Part shown: one piece after another, positions 44,050 through 53,420 of the stretch
Layout: each line of letters begins with the position of its first letter
How positions within the stretch are numbered: position 1 is the stretch's first letter
Assembly: GCA_965232895.1 (NCBI GenBank)
Contig: OZ247430.1
Location: 1,922,001-1,986,000 of the forward strand
Reading direction: 5' to 3'
Source of the DNA: Bin87 sp965232895
Lineage (GTDB): Bacteria > Chloroflexota > Dehalococcoidia > Lucifugimonadales > UBA3495
Length of the DNA stretch: 64,000 nt
Notes under the pieces: model-generated
Databases searched by the model: none
Seen by the model: the letters and a program-made list of their open reading frames with translations, nothing else
Told to the model about the DNA's origin: nothing
Made by a program: the position numbers and the translations under genes

Positions 44050-45141
44050 ATGAAGTACGGATTGTTCATGATGCCGTCGCATCCGCCGGAACGGAACATC
44101 TACGACGCCCACCAGTGGGACCTGAATTACCTGGCCCTCTGCGACGAACTGGGCTTTGACGAAGCCTGGATCGGCGAACATTTCACCTCACCCTGGGAAC
44201 CCATTCCTGCGCCCGATCTGTTGATCGCCCAGGCGCTCATGAAGACCAAGCGCATCAAGCTGGGCTCGGGAGCCCACCTGCTGCCTTTCCACCATCCGGC
44301 CGAGCTGGCCCACCGCGTGGCCTACCTCGATCACATCTCCCAGGGCCGCTTCCTGTTCGGCGTCGGCGCCAGCGGCCTTCCCAGCGACTGGGCGCTGTTT
44401 GACGTCGACGGCAACAACGGCGAGCACCGGGACATGACCCGGGAGTCGCTGGACATCATCCTGAAAATCTGGGAGAACGATGGGCCGTTCGAGTACAAGG
44501 GCAAGTACTGGAACGTCAGCATCCCCGAGCCCATGTACGGCACTCTGGAGTTCTTCTTGCGGCCCTATCAGCAGCCTCACCCGCCGATAGGCGTGGCCTC
44601 GGTCAGCTACAAATCCCCCACGCTGATGATCGCCGGCGAGCGCGGATTCATCCCCATGAGCCTGGCCCTCAACAACGATTACTGCCGCAGTCACTGGGAA
44701 GCCATCGAAGAGGGCGCCCAGCGCACCGGCCGCACCCCCTCCCGCGCCGACTGGCGCCTGGTTCGGGACGTGTATGTCGCCGACACCGACGAGGAAGCCC
44801 GCGACCTGGCGCTCAACGGCATGTTGGGCCGCGTCTGGCACGATTACCTGCTGCCCTTGTTCCGCGAGTTCGACCTGATGAAGGTCTTCAAGCACGACGA
44901 CGAGGTCCCCGACGAGGCGGTCAACATCGAGTACATGGCCGAGCACCTCTGGCTGATCGGCTCGCCGGACACGGTGGCCGAGAAGATCAACCGGCTATAT
45001 GGCGACGTGGGCGGGTTCGGCGGCCTCCTGATGCTGGTGTACGACCAGTCGGAGAACAACGCGGCCTGGGAGCACTCCACTCATCTGCTGGCCAACAAGG
45101 TGATGCCGCAGGTGGCGCACCTCACCGGCGCGGCGGCATAA
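44050..45141 (+). CDS. LLM-class flavin-dependent oxidoreductase
   Basis: 363 residues, GGGAGGAG just before the ATG. The luciferase-like barrel is clear: GLFMMPSHPPERN, LGFDEAWIGEHFTSPWEPIPAP, GSGAHLLPFHHPAELAHRVAYLDHISQGRFLFGVGASG (split), and PHPPIGVASVSYKSP. The I-G-E-H-F-T block is the equivalent of the luciferase alpha E-H-H. It differs from the other two LLM proteins of the window and is nearer to the class that oxidises alkanes or long-chain aldehydes, but this is not certain. Confidence 0.9.
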   Translation: MKYGLFMMPSHPPERNIYDAHQWDLNYLALCDELGFDEAWIGEHFTSPWEPIPAPDLLIAQALMKTKRIKLGSGAHLLPFHHPAELAHRVAYLDHISQGRFLFGVGASGLPSDWALFDVDGNNGEHRDMTRESLDIILKIWENDGPFEYKGKYWNVSIPEPMYGTLEFFLRPYQQPHPPIGVASVSYKSPTLMIAGERGFIPMSLALNNDYCRSHWEAIEEGAQRTGRTPSRADWRLVRDVYVADTDEEARDLALNGMLGRVWHDYLLPLFREFDLMKVFKHDDEVPDEAVNIEYMAEHLWLIGSPDTVAEKINRLYGDVGGFGGLLMLVYDQSENNAAWEHSTHLLANKVMPQVAHLTGAAA

Positions 45142-45246
45142 CTGCCTTCTGAAGCTACGCATCGTTGGTCGAGACGTTGGAAGCTTCCGACCAGGAAAGC
45201 GCCAGGTTACGGCGTGCGTTCGCTCGATTGCCGAAAACGCCTCGTC

Positions 45247-45420
45247 ATGGGGAAACCCTTCGCAGACCGGCACGGAGACGTGCTTCCGGAATGGGTAATG
45301 CAGATAATTGCCGATCCCTACGACCGGTATACTGAAATAGGTGGCGGTCAGTTTCACACTGCTTACCGAGACCGAAGATTGGACCGGCAGTACGGAGGGG
45401 GCCCATGGCTCACAAAGTAA
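45247..45420 (+). CDS. DUF4258-like TA protein, shortened
   Basis: 57 residues from ATG at 45247. VLPEWVMQIIADPYDRYTEIGGG followed at once by QFHTAYRDRRLDRQYGG joins the first and last conserved parts of DUF4258-type proteins; the middle strands (usually about 25 more residues) are missing. The next gene encodes a DUF2283 protein, its common partner, and overlaps this gene by 16 bases. The pair is TA-like in layout, but this toxin-side gene is probably non-functional. Confidence 0.55.
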   Translation: MGKPFADRHGDVLPEWVMQIIADPYDRYTEIGGGQFHTAYRDRRLDRQYGGGPWLTK

Positions 45421-45692
45421 AGCGCTTTGAGCTGGAGGCGCTGCCCAAACCCACAGTAGTGTATATCCCCGAGACCGGAACGCTGTACATTGAGAACGGT
45501 CGGGTGCGTGAGGACGCTGAAGAGATGGCGGATGGGATCCTGGTCTATTACGACAAGGACGACGAGGCATCTGCGGTGGCGCTCAACATAGAACAGGCCG
45601 AGCAGGTGCTCAAGCCGTTCGTCGATGCCATACTGGCCAAACACGGCGTGAAGCCTGTACAGTCTCCAGCGGCCAACGAAACGTCAGACTGA
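45405..45692 (+). CDS. DUF2283 domain protein
   Basis: 95 residues. The central part (TVVYIPETGTLYIENGRVREDAEEMADGILVYYDKDDEASAVALNIEQAEQVL in segments) fits DUF2283, a small beta-sheet protein usually paired with DUF4258 in TA-like modules, here as the presumed antitoxin. GGAGGGGGCCC lies before the ATG. It overlaps the shortened upstream partner. Confidence 0.78.
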   Translation: MAHKVKRFELEALPKPTVVYIPETGTLYIENGRVREDAEEMADGILVYYDKDDEASAVALNIEQAEQVLKPFVDAILAKHGVKPVQSPAANETSD

Positions 45693-45746
45693 CATCAGCC
45701 GGTCGGCGCCTCCATACAACCATCTCCTCCGAGGAGCATCCCCAAA

Positions 45747-46532
45747 ATGCAGGAAAACCGAGTACGACGCGCGCTGCGCGAGAATCGCCTCGCCCTGGGA
45801 ACCTACGTGACCTTCGCGGACCCGCAGGTTATCGAAATCATCGGTCTGGCCGGCTTCGACGCGGCCTTCATTGACATGGAACACACGACCTTTGACCTGG
45901 GCCTGGTCAGCCAGATGATCATGGCGGCAGATCTGGTCGGCGTGACCTCAATGATCCGCATCCCCGGCAACGATGAAAACCTCATCCTGCGCCTGCTGGA
46001 TGCCGGCGCTCAGGGCATTATCATACCCCACATCGACGGCCTCGAGGGCGCCAAGCGCGCCGCGGACGCCGTCCGCTACGCCCCCATGGGTCACCGCGGG
46101 GGCGCCGGAGGGACCCGCGCCGCCCGATTCGGCACGGTGAATTGGGACGAGCACACCCGCACCTCCAACGAGAACATCATCCTGTCCGTCATGACCGAGG
46201 ACGAGCGCGGCATCAGCGAGATCGGCCAGATCGCCGCGCTTCCCGGCATTGACCTGGTGTCCATTGGCCCCACCGACTTCTCCGAGTACATGGGCATTCG
46301 CGACCCGCAGAGCCCGGTCATCCGCGCTCGCCTGGAGGAACTGGCGGCCGAGGTCAAAGCGGCCGGCGGGGCCAGGCTGTCCATGCCGATGAACCACCCC
46401 GCATTCCCACTGTCGGCATCCGAGTTGCAGGCCATGGGCGTGGGCTATACCCACGTTGCGCCTCCGCCCACGGCGGTGCTGCTCCAGTCGCTGCGGCAGC
46501 GGATCACCGACATCCGCGCCGAGTTGGGCTAG
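45747..46532 (+). CDS. HpcH/HpaI-family aldolase
   Basis: 261 residues of the class II, metal-dependent HpcH/HpaI family that cleaves 4-hydroxy-2-oxo acids to pyruvate and an aldehyde. Visible motifs are ALGTYVTFADPQVIEIIGLAGFDAAFIDMEHTTF with the metal-binding E, MIRIPGNDENLILRLLDAGAQGIIIPHIDG, and RGGAGGTRAARFG with the substrate arginine. GIDLVSIGPTDFSEYMGI carries the second metal ligand D. It would act in degradation of aromatic or sugar-acid derived compounds. It precedes a DUF192 lipoprotein. Confidence 0.9.
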   Translation: MQENRVRRALRENRLALGTYVTFADPQVIEIIGLAGFDAAFIDMEHTTFDLGLVSQMIMAADLVGVTSMIRIPGNDENLILRLLDAGAQGIIIPHIDGLEGAKRAADAVRYAPMGHRGGAGGTRAARFGTVNWDEHTRTSNENIILSVMTEDERGISEIGQIAALPGIDLVSIGPTDFSEYMGIRDPQSPVIRARLEELAAEVKAAGGARLSMPMNHPAFPLSASELQAMGVGYTHVAPPPTAVLLQSLRQRITDIRAELG

Positions 46533-46543
46533 TCCAATCGTAC

Positions 46544-47209
46544 GTGTGGTGCGACGGCGGCAACCGGACCCTCCCGGCAATCGTCCGAGGGTTGGTGGGT
46601 ATAGTCGTGGTCCTGGTTGCCCTGGCCTGCGCTACAGACCCGGCGCCAAGCGCTGCACCCACGCCGGCTGACAACCCGGAGACGCCAACTCCAACTCCAA
46701 CCGCAACACCTTTCCCCACGCCAACCCCTCTGCCGACGCCAACCCCTCTGCCGACGCCTACCGTCACACCAACCATCACGCCCGTACCTGCGCCGACACC
46801 GCTACCCGACGCGCCACTGGTGTTCATCAGGGACGCCGTCTACGCGGTGAACCTGGCGGTAACCGGCGAGGAACGTACTCAGGGGTTGTCCGGTCGGCCG
46901 TCATTGGCCGCCGATCGGGGCATGTTGTTCGTTTACCAGGAGGACAATCCACGCACATTCTGGATGCCTGACATGCACTTCCCGCTGGACATGGTGTGGA
47001 TCCGCTCCGACTGTACGGTCGCCGGCGTTACCGCCGACGTGCCGAACCCGCCCCTGGACACGCCGCGCGACCAGTTGCCGCTCTACCAATCCACCGGCCC
47101 GGTGCGTTTCATCCTGGAGATCAACGCCGGTCAGGCCGGGGCCCAGGGCATTGTCCCGGGCGCGCCCGTGCAGTTCGCCGGCCAAATCGAAGGCCGCTGG
47201 GGCTGCTGA
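46544..47209 (+). CDS. DUF192 lipoprotein with Thr-Pro spacer
   Basis: 221 residues from GTG at 46544; a later start before the signal peptide is possible. A lipobox (LVALAC) follows the hydrophobic segment GIVVVLVALA. Residues 35-95 are a Thr-Pro repeat spacer (TPTPTATPFPTPTPLP repeats). Residues 100-221 are DUF192: AVTGEERTQGLSGRPSLAADRGMLFVYQEDNPRTFWMPDMHFPLDMVWI, in segments, and GPVRFILEINAGQAGAQGI. The domain is thus held away from the membrane. Its biochemical role is unknown in the family. Confidence 0.88.
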   Translation: MWCDGGNRTLPAIVRGLVGIVVVLVALACATDPAPSAAPTPADNPETPTPTPTATPFPTPTPLPTPTPLPTPTVTPTITPVPAPTPLPDAPLVFIRDAVYAVNLAVTGEERTQGLSGRPSLAADRGMLFVYQEDNPRTFWMPDMHFPLDMVWIRSDCTVAGVTADVPNPPLDTPRDQLPLYQSTGPVRFILEINAGQAGAQGIVPGAPVQFAGQIEGRWGC

Positions 47210-47247
47210 CCACTCGCTCTAAATCTAGACCAAAGGAACTTGCCACA

Positions 47248-48228
47248 ATGCAGATACTCGTCTCCGGCTCTCTCGCCATCGACCGCATCATGACCTTCAA
47301 AGGGCGTTTCGGCGACCACATCGTCCCGGAGCGCGTCCACCAGATCAACCTCAGCTTCACCGTCGACGGTTTCAACGCCTATTTTGGCGGGACTGCCGGA
47401 AATATCGCCTATTCGTTGGCCATGCTGGGACAGCAGCCGCGGATCGTCGCCGCCATCGGCGCCGACTACCGGGATTACTTCACCTGGATGACCGACAACG
47501 GCATACCAACGGATGACATTCGCATCGTGGACGCGGAGGCCACCGCCTCGGCGTTCATCGTTACGGACCTCGCGGACAACCAGATCACCGGGTTCAATCC
47601 CGGCGCCATGAAGCACGCCACCGGCTTCGACTTCGGCAAAGTGGACGCAGCGGACGTCATCAACATAGTCGGCCCGGGCAACCTCGACGACATGACCAAC
47701 TTCACCGCCGATGCTTACCGAGCCGGCATCTACACCATATTCGATCCTGGTCAGTCGCTCCCCGCGTGGGACGCCGACGGGCTTACCGCGTGCATCGCCA
47801 AGTCGCACCTGCTGATCGCAAACGACTACGAGATGGCGCTCATTTCGGAGAAGACCGGCCGTGACGATGCCGGGCTGCTGGAGCTGACCGGCGTCCTGGT
47901 CACCACGCTGGGTGAGGCGGGGGTTCGGATCACTATCCCCGAAGGACAGGCGATTGTCCCACCCGTACAAACCGACAACGTGGTTGATCCCACCGGCGCC
48001 GGCGACGCCTTCCGCGGCGGCTTGATCCTGGGCCTGATTCACCCGGTTGCCGCCGCTCACTCCAATGAAGGCGGCAGCTTCGCTTCCATCACACTGCGAC
48101 AACTGGAGCGCGCCGCCCAGATCGGCTCGGCCTGCGCCCATTTCGCCATCCAGCAGCCGGGCACCCAGGAATACCGCTACACCCGGGAGGAGTTGGACGC
48201 CGTGCTGGAGCGGGCCTACGGGAACTGA
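47248..48228 (+). CDS. PfkB-family carbohydrate or nucleoside kinase
   Basis: 326 residues from ATG at 47248. The two PfkB signatures are present: the N-terminal GGTAGNIAYSLAMLG and the C-terminal VVDPTGAGDAFRGGLILGL with the catalytic D in G-A-G-D. The long lid (VDGFNAYFGG) and RFGDHIVPE are like adenosine kinase/ribokinase-type members. It phosphorylates a sugar or nucleoside with ATP; the substrate cannot be read. It follows the DUF192 gene by 38 bases. Confidence 0.9.
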   Translation: MQILVSGSLAIDRIMTFKGRFGDHIVPERVHQINLSFTVDGFNAYFGGTAGNIAYSLAMLGQQPRIVAAIGADYRDYFTWMTDNGIPTDDIRIVDAEATASAFIVTDLADNQITGFNPGAMKHATGFDFGKVDAADVINIVGPGNLDDMTNFTADAYRAGIYTIFDPGQSLPAWDADGLTACIAKSHLLIANDYEMALISEKTGRDDAGLLELTGVLVTTLGEAGVRITIPEGQAIVPPVQTDNVVDPTGAGDAFRGGLILGLIHPVAAAHSNEGGSFASITLRQLERAAQIGSACAHFAIQQPGTQEYRYTREELDAVLERAYGN

Positions 48229-48269
48229 ACCGCCGCGCCGTATCGCGGGCCAGCGATAGGTGCGGTGCG

Positions 48270-49037
48270 CTACACGATGTAGCGCCCGCCCACCACGTTC
48301 ATGCGGTCGCCGGTGATGTAGGACGACTCGTCGCTGGCGTAGAACAGGCAGGCGTTGGCAATGTCGTGCACCGTGCCCTGCCGCCCCAGCGGTATCTCTG
48401 TCAGGTGCTGGTCGGACCCGCGGGCCACGTCCTGGAACTCCGGATACCACTCCGGATGGGCTCGCGCGGTGTCCGTGGAACCGGGGTTCACCAGGTTGGC
48501 CCGGACTCCGTACTGGGCGCACTCGGCGGCGACCGCGCGGATCAGGCCCAGCAGTCCGGTCTTCGCCGTGGTGACGATAGCGGTGTCGGGGCGACCGGTG
48601 ATGGCCGACTGTCCGCCCAGTCCGATGATGCTGCCGGACCGCTGCTCGATCATTCCCGGCAGGACGGCGTGAATCAAGTAGAAGGCGGAGTGGAGGTTGG
48701 TCGCCATGACGCTCTGCCACTCGTCAACCGTTATATCCAGGATGGGTTTATGCGGGCGCACCGCCACGTTGCTCACCAGAACGTCCACCGTCCCCAGGGC
48801 GTCGATGCCTTCAGCGACCATGTCCGCCACGCGATCGGGGTCTCCCACGTCGCCGATGACCGTGTGGGTCCGGGCGCCCAGTTCCCGGCACTCGGCGGCC
48901 ACCGCCTCCAGTTCCTCGGCTGACTGCCGGGTGTTCAGGATCAGGTTGGCGCCCTCTCGGGCGAAGGTGCGCGCGATTTCGGCGCCGATGTTGCGGCTGG
49001 CGCCGGTGATCAAAGCGGTTTTGTTTTCCAAACGCAT
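48270..49037 (-). CDS. SDR family oxidoreductase
   Basis: 255 residues. TGASRNIGAEIAR is the cofactor loop, VSNVAVRP replaces the NNAG block, Ser is in IGLGGQSAI where the catalytic Ser is shifted or Gly-flanked, and the usual Y-x3-K is not evident: the matching place reads VTTAKTGLLG, with T for Y. The end is ITGDRMNVVGG. The missing Tyr suggests an atypical or non-catalytic SDR. It converges with the PfkB gene. Confidence 0.88.
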   Translation of the reverse strand: MRLENKTALITGASRNIGAEIARTFAREGANLILNTRQSAEELEAVAAECRELGARTHTVIGDVGDPDRVADMVAEGIDALGTVDVLVSNVAVRPHKPILDITVDEWQSVMATNLHSAFYLIHAVLPGMIEQRSGSIIGLGGQSAITGRPDTAIVTTAKTGLLGLIRAVAAECAQYGVRANLVNPGSTDTARAHPEWYPEFQDVARGSDQHLTEIPLGRQGTVHDIANACLFYASDESSYITGDRMNVVGGRYIV

Positions 49038-49059
49038 ATTTGTTGCCCTTCCGGTTCGA

Positions 49060-49287
49060 TCACTCGTCTCGACCGTCTGTATCTAGCCACTTTCCAATCT
49101 GTCTAACCACCAGGCGCAGCAGGGACGCCAGAACCCCGGTAGCGCCTACTATACCCAGCATTCGGTCTATATTAAAATCTCTGCCCTGACCAATAACCAG
49201 CATTGCAATCGCGGCGACAACCAGGACGGCTACAACGATGGCAAGAGTGGCGGCGACTGCAATTGCGACATTTCTCCAAAGGGCCAC
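49060..49287 (-). CDS. small membrane protein
   Basis: 75 residues from GTG. There is one long hydrophobic helix (VAIAVAATLAIVVAVLVVAAIAMLVI) and a second weaker one (MLGIVGATGVLASLLRLVV). It starts three bases after the stop of the next small membrane gene upstream on this strand, so they form a pair. The function is unknown. Confidence 0.5.
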   Translation of the reverse strand: MALWRNVAIAVAATLAIVVAVLVVAAIAMLVIGQGRDFNIDRMLGIVGATGVLASLLRLVVRQIGKWLDTDGRDE

Positions 49288-49290
49288 GAG

Positions 49291-49494
49291 CTATCTTTGC
49301 ACTCTGGCCTTCAACAGTAGTGTGAGAACCGTCCCAATTCCTGATACACCCATAAGCAGTCCCGTTACGCCCAGCAGGGCTGCCCCCACGAAGGTAATCA
49401 GAGAACCTTCCGGTAAAAAGTAGTGGCCCAGGACGAACAGTCCGCTACTGATAGCGTAAGCCACCAGTGATGCGGTGAAAACTCTGTCCCACAT
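49291..49494 (-). CDS. small membrane protein
   Basis: 67 residues with two membrane helices (ASLVAYAISSGLFVLGHYF and LITFVGAALLGVTGLLMGVSGIGTVLTLLL). It is the first of a two-gene pair with the 75-residue protein downstream. No motif is recognised. Confidence 0.5.
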   Translation of the reverse strand: MWDRVFTASLVAYAISSGLFVLGHYFLPEGSLITFVGAALLGVTGLLMGVSGIGTVLTLLLKARVQR

Positions 49495-49557
49495 AATGAC
49501 GCCTCCAACACTGCTACGATTTCAGCATAAAGACGCAGGACACACTTGTCAAAACGC

Positions 49558-49587
49558 GGCGAGGGCAACGGTTTAGTTGCCCTCGCC
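49558..49587 (-). terminator. rho-independent terminator of the oppDF genes
   Basis: A 12-bp perfect stem (GGCGAGGGCAAC, 49558-49569 with 49576-49587) has a 6-base loop. On the minus strand it is followed by GCGTTTTGACAAG, giving a T-run. It lies 25 bases after the last ATPase gene. Confidence 0.85.
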
Positions 49588-49612
49588 GTGAAATTGTCCG
49601 CTATGAACGGTG

Positions 49613-50653
49613 TCAGTAAGGCCCGTATCCCGGCACGTTGATGCAGGCCGCGATGTGGTCGGGCAGCACCTGCCGGGCTTCGGGATTAACCCGCGAGCAG
49701 TCGTCCGTGGCAATGGGGCAGCGCGGGTGGAAGACGCAGCCGCTGGGCGGGTTCAGGGGGCTGGGCACCTCGCCCGAAAGGATGATCCGTTCCCGCTGGG
49801 CGTCAAGCACGGGGTCGGGAATCGGCACTGCGGACAGCAGTGCTCGCGTGTACGGATGCTGTGGGTTCTCGTAGATCGCGTTGCGGTCGGCGATCTCCAC
49901 GATCTTGCCCAGGTACATCACGGCAACGCGGTCGCTGATGTGGCGGACCACCGACAGGTCATGGGCGATGAACAGGTAGGTGAGGTCGTAGCGCTCCTGC
50001 AGGTCCTCCAGCAGGTTGATGATCTGGGCCTGGATGGACACGTCCAGGGCGGAGACCGGCTCGTCACACACGATGAAGTCGGGGTCAACGGACAGGGCCC
50101 GGGCGACGCCGATGCGCTGCCGCTGTCCGCCGCTGAACTCGTGGGGGAAACGGTCGGCCATGTAGGGATTCAGGCCGACGTTGTTGAGCAGTTCGGACAC
50201 CCGCTCGCGGTACTCCCGCTTGTTGTTGACCAGGCCGTGCACGGCCAGGGGTTCGCCGATGATGTTGCCGGCGGTCATTCTGGGGTTCAACGAGCTGTAC
50301 GGGTCCTGGAAAATGATCTGCATCTGCCGGCGCATCGCCCGCATCTGGCTGGTCTTGGCCTGGGCGATTTCCACGCCGTTGAACCAGATCTGGCCGTCGG
50401 TGGGCCGGTAGAGACGCAGGATGCAGCGACCGGTGGTGGTCTTGCCGCAACCCGACTCGCCAACCATCCCCAGGGTCTCGCCGCGACGGACCGTGAAGTC
50501 CACGCCGTCGATGGCTTTGATGTAGGCAACCGCCCGTTGGAACAGGATGCCCGACGTTACCGGAAAGTGCATCTTGAGGCCGCGGACGTCCAGCAGGGTG
50601 TCTTGCGCTGACGACGTCGTCGCAGCAGTTTGGGGCATCTCAGCAGTGGTCAT
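49613..50653 (-). CDS. oligopeptide/dipeptide ABC transporter ATP-binding protein (OppF/DppF-like)
   Basis: 346 residues. Walker A GESGCGKTT, the signature LSGGQ-like stretch (EFSGGQRQRIGVARAL), Walker B DFIVCDEPVSALD and the H-loop FIAHDLSVV are intact. The C-terminal extension with FHPRCPIATDDCSRVNPE, four cysteines nearby, is the oligo_HPY region of peptide-type importers that may bind a Fe-S cluster. It pairs with the gene upstream on the same strand as the two ATPases of one importer. The permeases and binding protein lie 4-8 kb away on the other strand. Confidence 0.92.
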   Translation of the reverse strand: MTTAEMPQTAATTSSAQDTLLDVRGLKMHFPVTSGILFQRAVAYIKAIDGVDFTVRRGETLGMVGESGCGKTTTGRCILRLYRPTDGQIWFNGVEIAQAKTSQMRAMRRQMQIIFQDPYSSLNPRMTAGNIIGEPLAVHGLVNNKREYRERVSELLNNVGLNPYMADRFPHEFSGGQRQRIGVARALSVDPDFIVCDEPVSALDVSIQAQIINLLEDLQERYDLTYLFIAHDLSVVRHISDRVAVMYLGKIVEIADRNAIYENPQHPYTRALLSAVPIPDPVLDAQRERIILSGEVPSPLNPPSGCVFHPRCPIATDDCSRVNPEARQVLPDHIAACINVPGYGPY

Positions 50654-50720
50654 CGTGGAACTCCCTTTTCGAACCGGTCATTACCAATCAGCGGCAAATG
50701 ACGATGGCTCTCGCAGCGGT

Positions 50721-51764
<1,044 letters not shown>

Positions 51765-52139
51765 TGCAACGCTCCTTATACGGTGGTAATTGGCGTCATG
51801 GCCAATGTGACGATTGGCTGGATACGGATTCTGGGTATCTTTCTCAATCGACTGTCGGCCTATGTTCCCATGATTTTGAGTTGAGTCAAATTACCATACG
51901 CTGCATACTGCTGCAACCGGAAAGGGTGGTCGGGCAGGGCCTTTTCAAAGTCTCTGACGGTGGCCCACAACCCTGTTCGTCATTCCCGCGAAAGCGGGAA
52001 TCCAGAACGTTTCCATTAGCGGAGGTCTCTGGATTCCTGCGCAAGCAGGAATGACGGATCAACTTTGAAAAGGCCCTGGTTGGTCGGGGTCGTCCCGCGC
52101 CTACTCAATTCTGTGGCGCCCACACTCCGATTTTGCGGG
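51765..52139. other. intergenic region with a 144-bp element
   Basis: 375 bp between two minus-strand genes. The 144-bp inverted-repeat element at 51935-52078 takes the middle. The rest shows no gene; the promoter of oppDF must lie in 51765-51930. Confidence 0.7.
51935..52078. repeat. 144-bp inverted-repeat element, copy 2
   Basis: The ends are perfect 17-base inverted repeats, CAGGGCCTTTTCAAAGT (51935-51951) and its complement (52062-52078). Inside are CATTCCCGCGAAAGCGGGAATCCAG and CTGGATTCCTGCGCAAGCAGGAATGAC-type hairpins in opposite orientation, split by about 20 bases. The copy at 27426-27569 is exactly the same length with the same order of parts. Confidence 0.85.
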
Positions 52140-53420
52140 TCAGTACACGACCTGCTGAGCGATCAGGTCGTCGACCCGGTACCCGTCAATGCCCAGCAAC
52201 TCCCGCAGGACGTATTCGTTGTGCTGACCCAGCAGCGGCGCCGGCGCGCGGACCGCTCCCGGCGTCTCGCTGAACCGCCAGGGCACGCCGTAAACCATCT
52301 CTGCGCCGGCGTGAGGATGGTCGATTTCCACGTAGGTGTCCCGGGCGTTCAGATGCGGGTCGGCGAACTGATCGGCGATGTTCATCACCGGCATGGCCGC
52401 CACTCCCGTTGCCTGCAACCTTTCGGTGACCTGCTGAGGGCTGAGCCCACGTGTCCACTCCGCGATGGCTTCATCCAGTGCTCGCCGGTTGGACCATCTG
52501 GATGATTTGTCGGCGAAGCGGGCATCCGTGGCGAGATGGACCCGATCCGTCCGGTCGCTGTCTATGGTTCCGGCTAATTCCTGCCATTCCTGATCCGTGC
52601 TCACGGCGATGGCAACCCACGTGTCATCGCCGGCGCAGGGATAGTTGTTGTGCGGCGCGAAGTCGGGGGCGTCGTTGCCGGGCGGAACCGGGATCGTGCC
52701 GGTCATCTGGTAGTCGAGCATGGGCACGCCCAACAAAGCGGCTGTCCCCTCCAGGTGGGCGGCTTCCACATATTGCCCTTGTCCCGTGCGGTTGCGCCGC
52801 CGCAGGGCCGCGACCACGCCCAGCGCGGCGCACAGGGCCGCCACCGTGTCGCTCCACGCCGCTTGCAACTCGCCGACCAGGGGCTCGCCTTCATCCGGGG
52901 CGTAGCCCACCAAACTCATCATGCCCGACATGGCCTGGATGATGGGCGCATACGCCACCATGTCCCGCAGCGGCCCACTGTCCCCGAACGCCGGCATGGA
53001 TGCCACGATGATGTCCCGTTTGACCGTCCGCAGGCTGGCGTAATCCATGCCGAGCCTTTCCAGCACGCCGGGGGAGAAATTCGCCAGCACCACGTCACTG
53101 ACCGAGGCCAGTTGTTGCAGTAATCCGCGCCCCGACTCGGTCCGGAGATTCAACGTGACGCTGAGCTTGTTCCGGTTGAGACCGTGAAACACCGGCTGCA
53201 ATTCGGGCCAGAGGCCGCGGTCTCCCCCGGCCAGATCCTCGCCGACCATGGGGCGCCCCAGCCGCATGCCGTCCATGCGGGCCCGGCTCTCGATCTTAAT
53301 CACCTCCGCGCCCATGTCCGCCAGCAGGTGCCCGGCCATGGGCCCGGCCCAGGCGGAGCCCAGGTCAACGACGCGCACGTTATGCAGCGGGGGTCGAGGC
53401 ACGGGGATACCGGAGACCAT
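52140..53420 (-). CDS. CaiB/BaiF family CoA transferase
   Basis: 426 residues of the class III CoA-transferase family. Features are VRVVDLGSAWAGPMAGHLLADMGAEVIKIE, GLNRNKLSVTLNLRTESGR, VVLANFSPGVLERLGMDY and IIVASMPAFGDSGPLRDMVAYAPIIQAMSGMM, in segments. D in AAWSDTVAALCAALG is the likely catalytic aspartate. The end is APAPLLGQHNEYVLRELLG. It moves CoA between organic acids. It overlaps the upstream paralogue (TAATG), so two such proteins are made together, perhaps as a heteromer. Confidence 0.9.
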   Translation of the reverse strand: MVSGIPVPRPPLHNVRVVDLGSAWAGPMAGHLLADMGAEVIKIESRARMDGMRLGRPMVGEDLAGGDRGLWPELQPVFHGLNRNKLSVTLNLRTESGRGLLQQLASVSDVVLANFSPGVLERLGMDYASLRTVKRDIIVASMPAFGDSGPLRDMVAYAPIIQAMSGMMSLVGYAPDEGEPLVGELQAAWSDTVAALCAALGVVAALRRRNRTGQGQYVEAAHLEGTAALLGVPMLDYQMTGTIPVPPGNDAPDFAPHNNYPCAGDDTWVAIAVSTDQEWQELAGTIDSDRTDRVHLATDARFADKSSRWSNRRALDEAIAEWTRGLSPQQVTERLQATGVAAMPVMNIADQFADPHLNARDTYVEIDHPHAGAEMVYGVPWRFSETPGAVRAPAPLLGQHNEYVLRELLGIDGYRVDDLIAQQVVY

